Origin: Neisseria sp. DTU_2020_1000833_1_SI_GRL_NUU_006
GTDB taxonomy: Bacteria > Pseudomonadota > Gammaproteobacteria > Burkholderiales > Neisseriaceae
Reading direction: 5' to 3'
DNA: 64,000 bases
NCBI GenBank assembly: GCA_032388755.1
Contig: CP135593.1
Coordinates: 558,001-622,000, forward strand
Positions 62,800 to 64,000 of this stretch are shown one piece after another; position 1 is the stretch's first letter; each line of letters opens with the position of its first letter. A program made the translations under genes and the position numbers. The notes below the pieces were generated by a model. It worked only from the letters and a program-made list of their open reading frames with translations. It was not told the origin of the DNA and searched no databases.

Positions 62800-63491
62800 T
62801 GCTCTATCTTGAAAACGTGCGTTTTGAAATTCTCCGCGATCCCATTGTGCGCGATTTCAGTTTGAACCTGCAACACGGCGAAGTAAAAGCTTTGTTCGGG
62901 CCGAGCGGCTGCGGCAAGACGACGGTTTTGCGGCTGATTGCGGGTTTGGAAACGCCGAAATCGGGCACGATACGCAATACTTTCCGCAAAACGGGTTTTC
63001 TGTTTCAGGAAAACCGCCTGCCGGAAAACTTGACCGCGATGCAGAATATCGCTATTTTTATGGACAAACCCGATGAAGGCGAAATCGTCGCGCTGGCGGC
63101 GAAAGTCGGGCTGACTGCGGGCGATTTGAACAAATATCCGACCGAATTGTCCGGCGGCATGGCGAAACGGGTAGCATTTTTGCGCCTGCTGCTGTGTGGT
63201 TGCGACCTTGCTTTGCTGGACGAGCCGTTTGTCGGTTTGGACCGCGATTTACGCGATATTTTGGTTGCCATGCTGGTGGAAAAAATCGAGCGGCAGGGCA
63301 TGGCGTGTATGCTGGTAACGCACGACCGATTCGAAGCCGCGCGCCTGAGCCATGAAATCATGCTGCTTTCCACTAAGGGCATGAACGTGCAAAACGTGAT
63401 AACCCTGCCCACGCCGTTGTCCGAACGCGATTCGGCTTTTGAAGAAACCGTGGTGGCAAGAGAGTTTCAGGGGATTCATTATTATGAGTGA
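62796..63491 (+). CDS. ABC transporter ATP-binding protein (NitT/TauT type)
   Basis: A 231-residue ATPase. Walker A is GPSGCGKTTVL, Q-loop FQENRLP, signature LSGGMAKRVAFLR, Walker B LALLDEPFVGLD, and H-loop VTHD. The ATG at 62796 overlaps the permease stop codon (ATGA); a GTG nine bases upstream is an alternative. The C-terminus (SERDSAFEETVVAREFQGI) is repeated as DNA 312 bp further on, so the gene end takes part in a tandem duplication. Confidence 0.92.
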   Translation: MMLYLENVRFEILRDPIVRDFSLNLQHGEVKALFGPSGCGKTTVLRLIAGLETPKSGTIRNTFRKTGFLFQENRLPENLTAMQNIAIFMDKPDEGEIVALAAKVGLTAGDLNKYPTELSGGMAKRVAFLRLLLCGCDLALLDEPFVGLDRDLRDILVAMLVEKIERQGMACMLVTHDRFEAARLSHEIMLLSTKGMNVQNVITLPTPLSERDSAFEETVVAREFQGIHYYE

Positions 63492-64000
63492 TGAGGGGAA
63501 ATTTGAATATCTGACGAACCTTGCGGTTCGTTGCCCTCTCCCTAACCCTCTCCCACGGGGCGAGGGGATCAGGTTGCTGAAGATCAGAGAATGTAGAATT
63601 GGGAATCAGATGGCAGGTAAACCTGAAAATGCTCGGATTCGATAGCCCTAGCCCTCTCCCTGTGGGAGAGGGCTAGGGAGAGGGTAAGCAAGCCGCAGGC
63701 TTGCCTCTTCGGTGAAAGGTACGAATCTGTTGTCCGAACGCGATTCGGCTTTTGAAGAAGCCGTGGTGGCAAGGGAGTTTCAGGGGATTCATTATTATGA
63801 GTGATACGGGCATTTGAGTGTCTGACGAACCTTGCGGTTCGTTGCCCTCTTCCTAACCCTCTCCTACGGGGAAAGGGGACCAGGTTTCTCAAAATCAGAG
63901 AGCCGTAGAATTGGGAATCAGATGTCAGGTAAACCTGAAAATGTTCAGGCTCGACAGCCCAATTCCCTCTCCCCATGGGAGAGGGCTAGGGAGAGGGCGA
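63418..64000. repeat. 312-bp direct duplication including the end of the ATPase gene
   Basis: The segment that begins TTGTCCGAACGCGATTCGG at 63418 (end of the ATPase gene and 240 bp of non-coding DNA) recurs from 63730 to the window edge with scattered changes. Both copies hold FGFEE-type codons of the gene end, a GACGAACCTTGCGGTTCGT palindrome and CCCTCTCC-rich repeats. The second copy is not a gene. Confidence 0.85.
63532..63700. repeat. CCCTCTCCC-rich palindromic repeat block
   Basis: CCCTCTCCCTAACCCTCTCC with GGGCGAGGGG close by, and CCCTCTCCCTGTGGGAGAGGG (about 63652-63672) folding into strong hairpins. The same kind of block recurs near 63848 and 63966. Repeats of this kind are widespread in genomes as REP-like hairpins. 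Confidence 0.65.

Overview
The window is chromosomal DNA of a commensal Neisseria. It is studded with the 12-mer AGGTCGTCTGAA, the DNA uptake sequence (DUS) dialect known from the N. mucosa / N. sicca / N. subflava group; a minority of copies carry the AGGCCGTCTGAA form. It also holds Correia repeat elements (CREE/NEMIS), a comE gene directly behind an rRNA operon, a Neisseria-type pilT2-mtnN-lepA-lepB neighbourhood and IS1106-like and IS1655-like insertion sequences. Most genes end in a hairpin made of two inverted DUS, so the uptake signal doubles as the terminator.

Layout. 0-9.7 kb: end of a C39 peptidase gene, ETF-ubiquinone oxidoreductase, a very large FAD/Fe-S oxidoreductase, the 4.5S SRP RNA, an internally deleted IS3-family element and cysI. 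10-16 kb: a CREE, speE divergent from purF, a probable anti-Shine-Dalgarno small RNA, and an lrp-type regulator divergent from dadA. 16-24 kb, mostly minus strand: a GTPase/membrane-protein pair (DUF3482/DUF2868), icd, a small secreted protein, nusB, ribH and a DUF2185 protein. 24-27 kb: a CREE followed by rnc, era and thrB. 27.4-33 kb: a complete rRNA operon (16S, tRNA-Ile, tRNA-Ala, 23S, 5S) with promoter, boxA sites and a 16S processing stem. 33-36.2 kb: comE, a decayed IS5-family element and an intact IS30-family element.

36-42 kb: an MFS sugar porter divergent from the quinone-linked D-lactate dehydrogenase gene dld, then an AhpD-like protein, an acyl-CoA-dehydrogenase-fold flavoprotein and rubredoxin. 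42-50.7 kb: two tRNA-Ser genes, yaaA, an LTA-synthase-family transferase, transketolase, and the cytochrome cbb3 assembly genes ccoG and fixH. 50.7-54.2 kb: a full-length CREE, an HExxH protein, pgsA, then a tRNA array (four tRNA-Gly, tRNA-Cys, a structurally odd Cys-like tRNA, tRNA-Leu) and a broken integrase. 54.2-60.4 kb: pilT2, mtnN, lepA-lepB and a DMT exporter. 60.4-64 kb: a NitT/TauT-type ABC transporter interrupted by tandem hairpin repeats, ending in a 312-bp direct duplication that includes the end of the ATPase gene.

Themes. Housekeeping translation and RNA functions (ffs, rrn, tRNAs, rnc, era, nusB, lepA) sit beside respiratory electron donors (ETF-QO, D-lactate dehydrogenase, D-amino-acid dehydrogenase, rubredoxin) and cbb3 oxidase assembly. 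ComE and PilT2 belong to the type IV pilus / transformation machinery that reads the DUS scattered through the window. The most notable items are the Cys-like tRNA with a long anticodon arm, the anti-SD small RNA beside lrp, a NEMIS hairpin upstream of the RNase III gene, and the structured repeats in the ABC operon.
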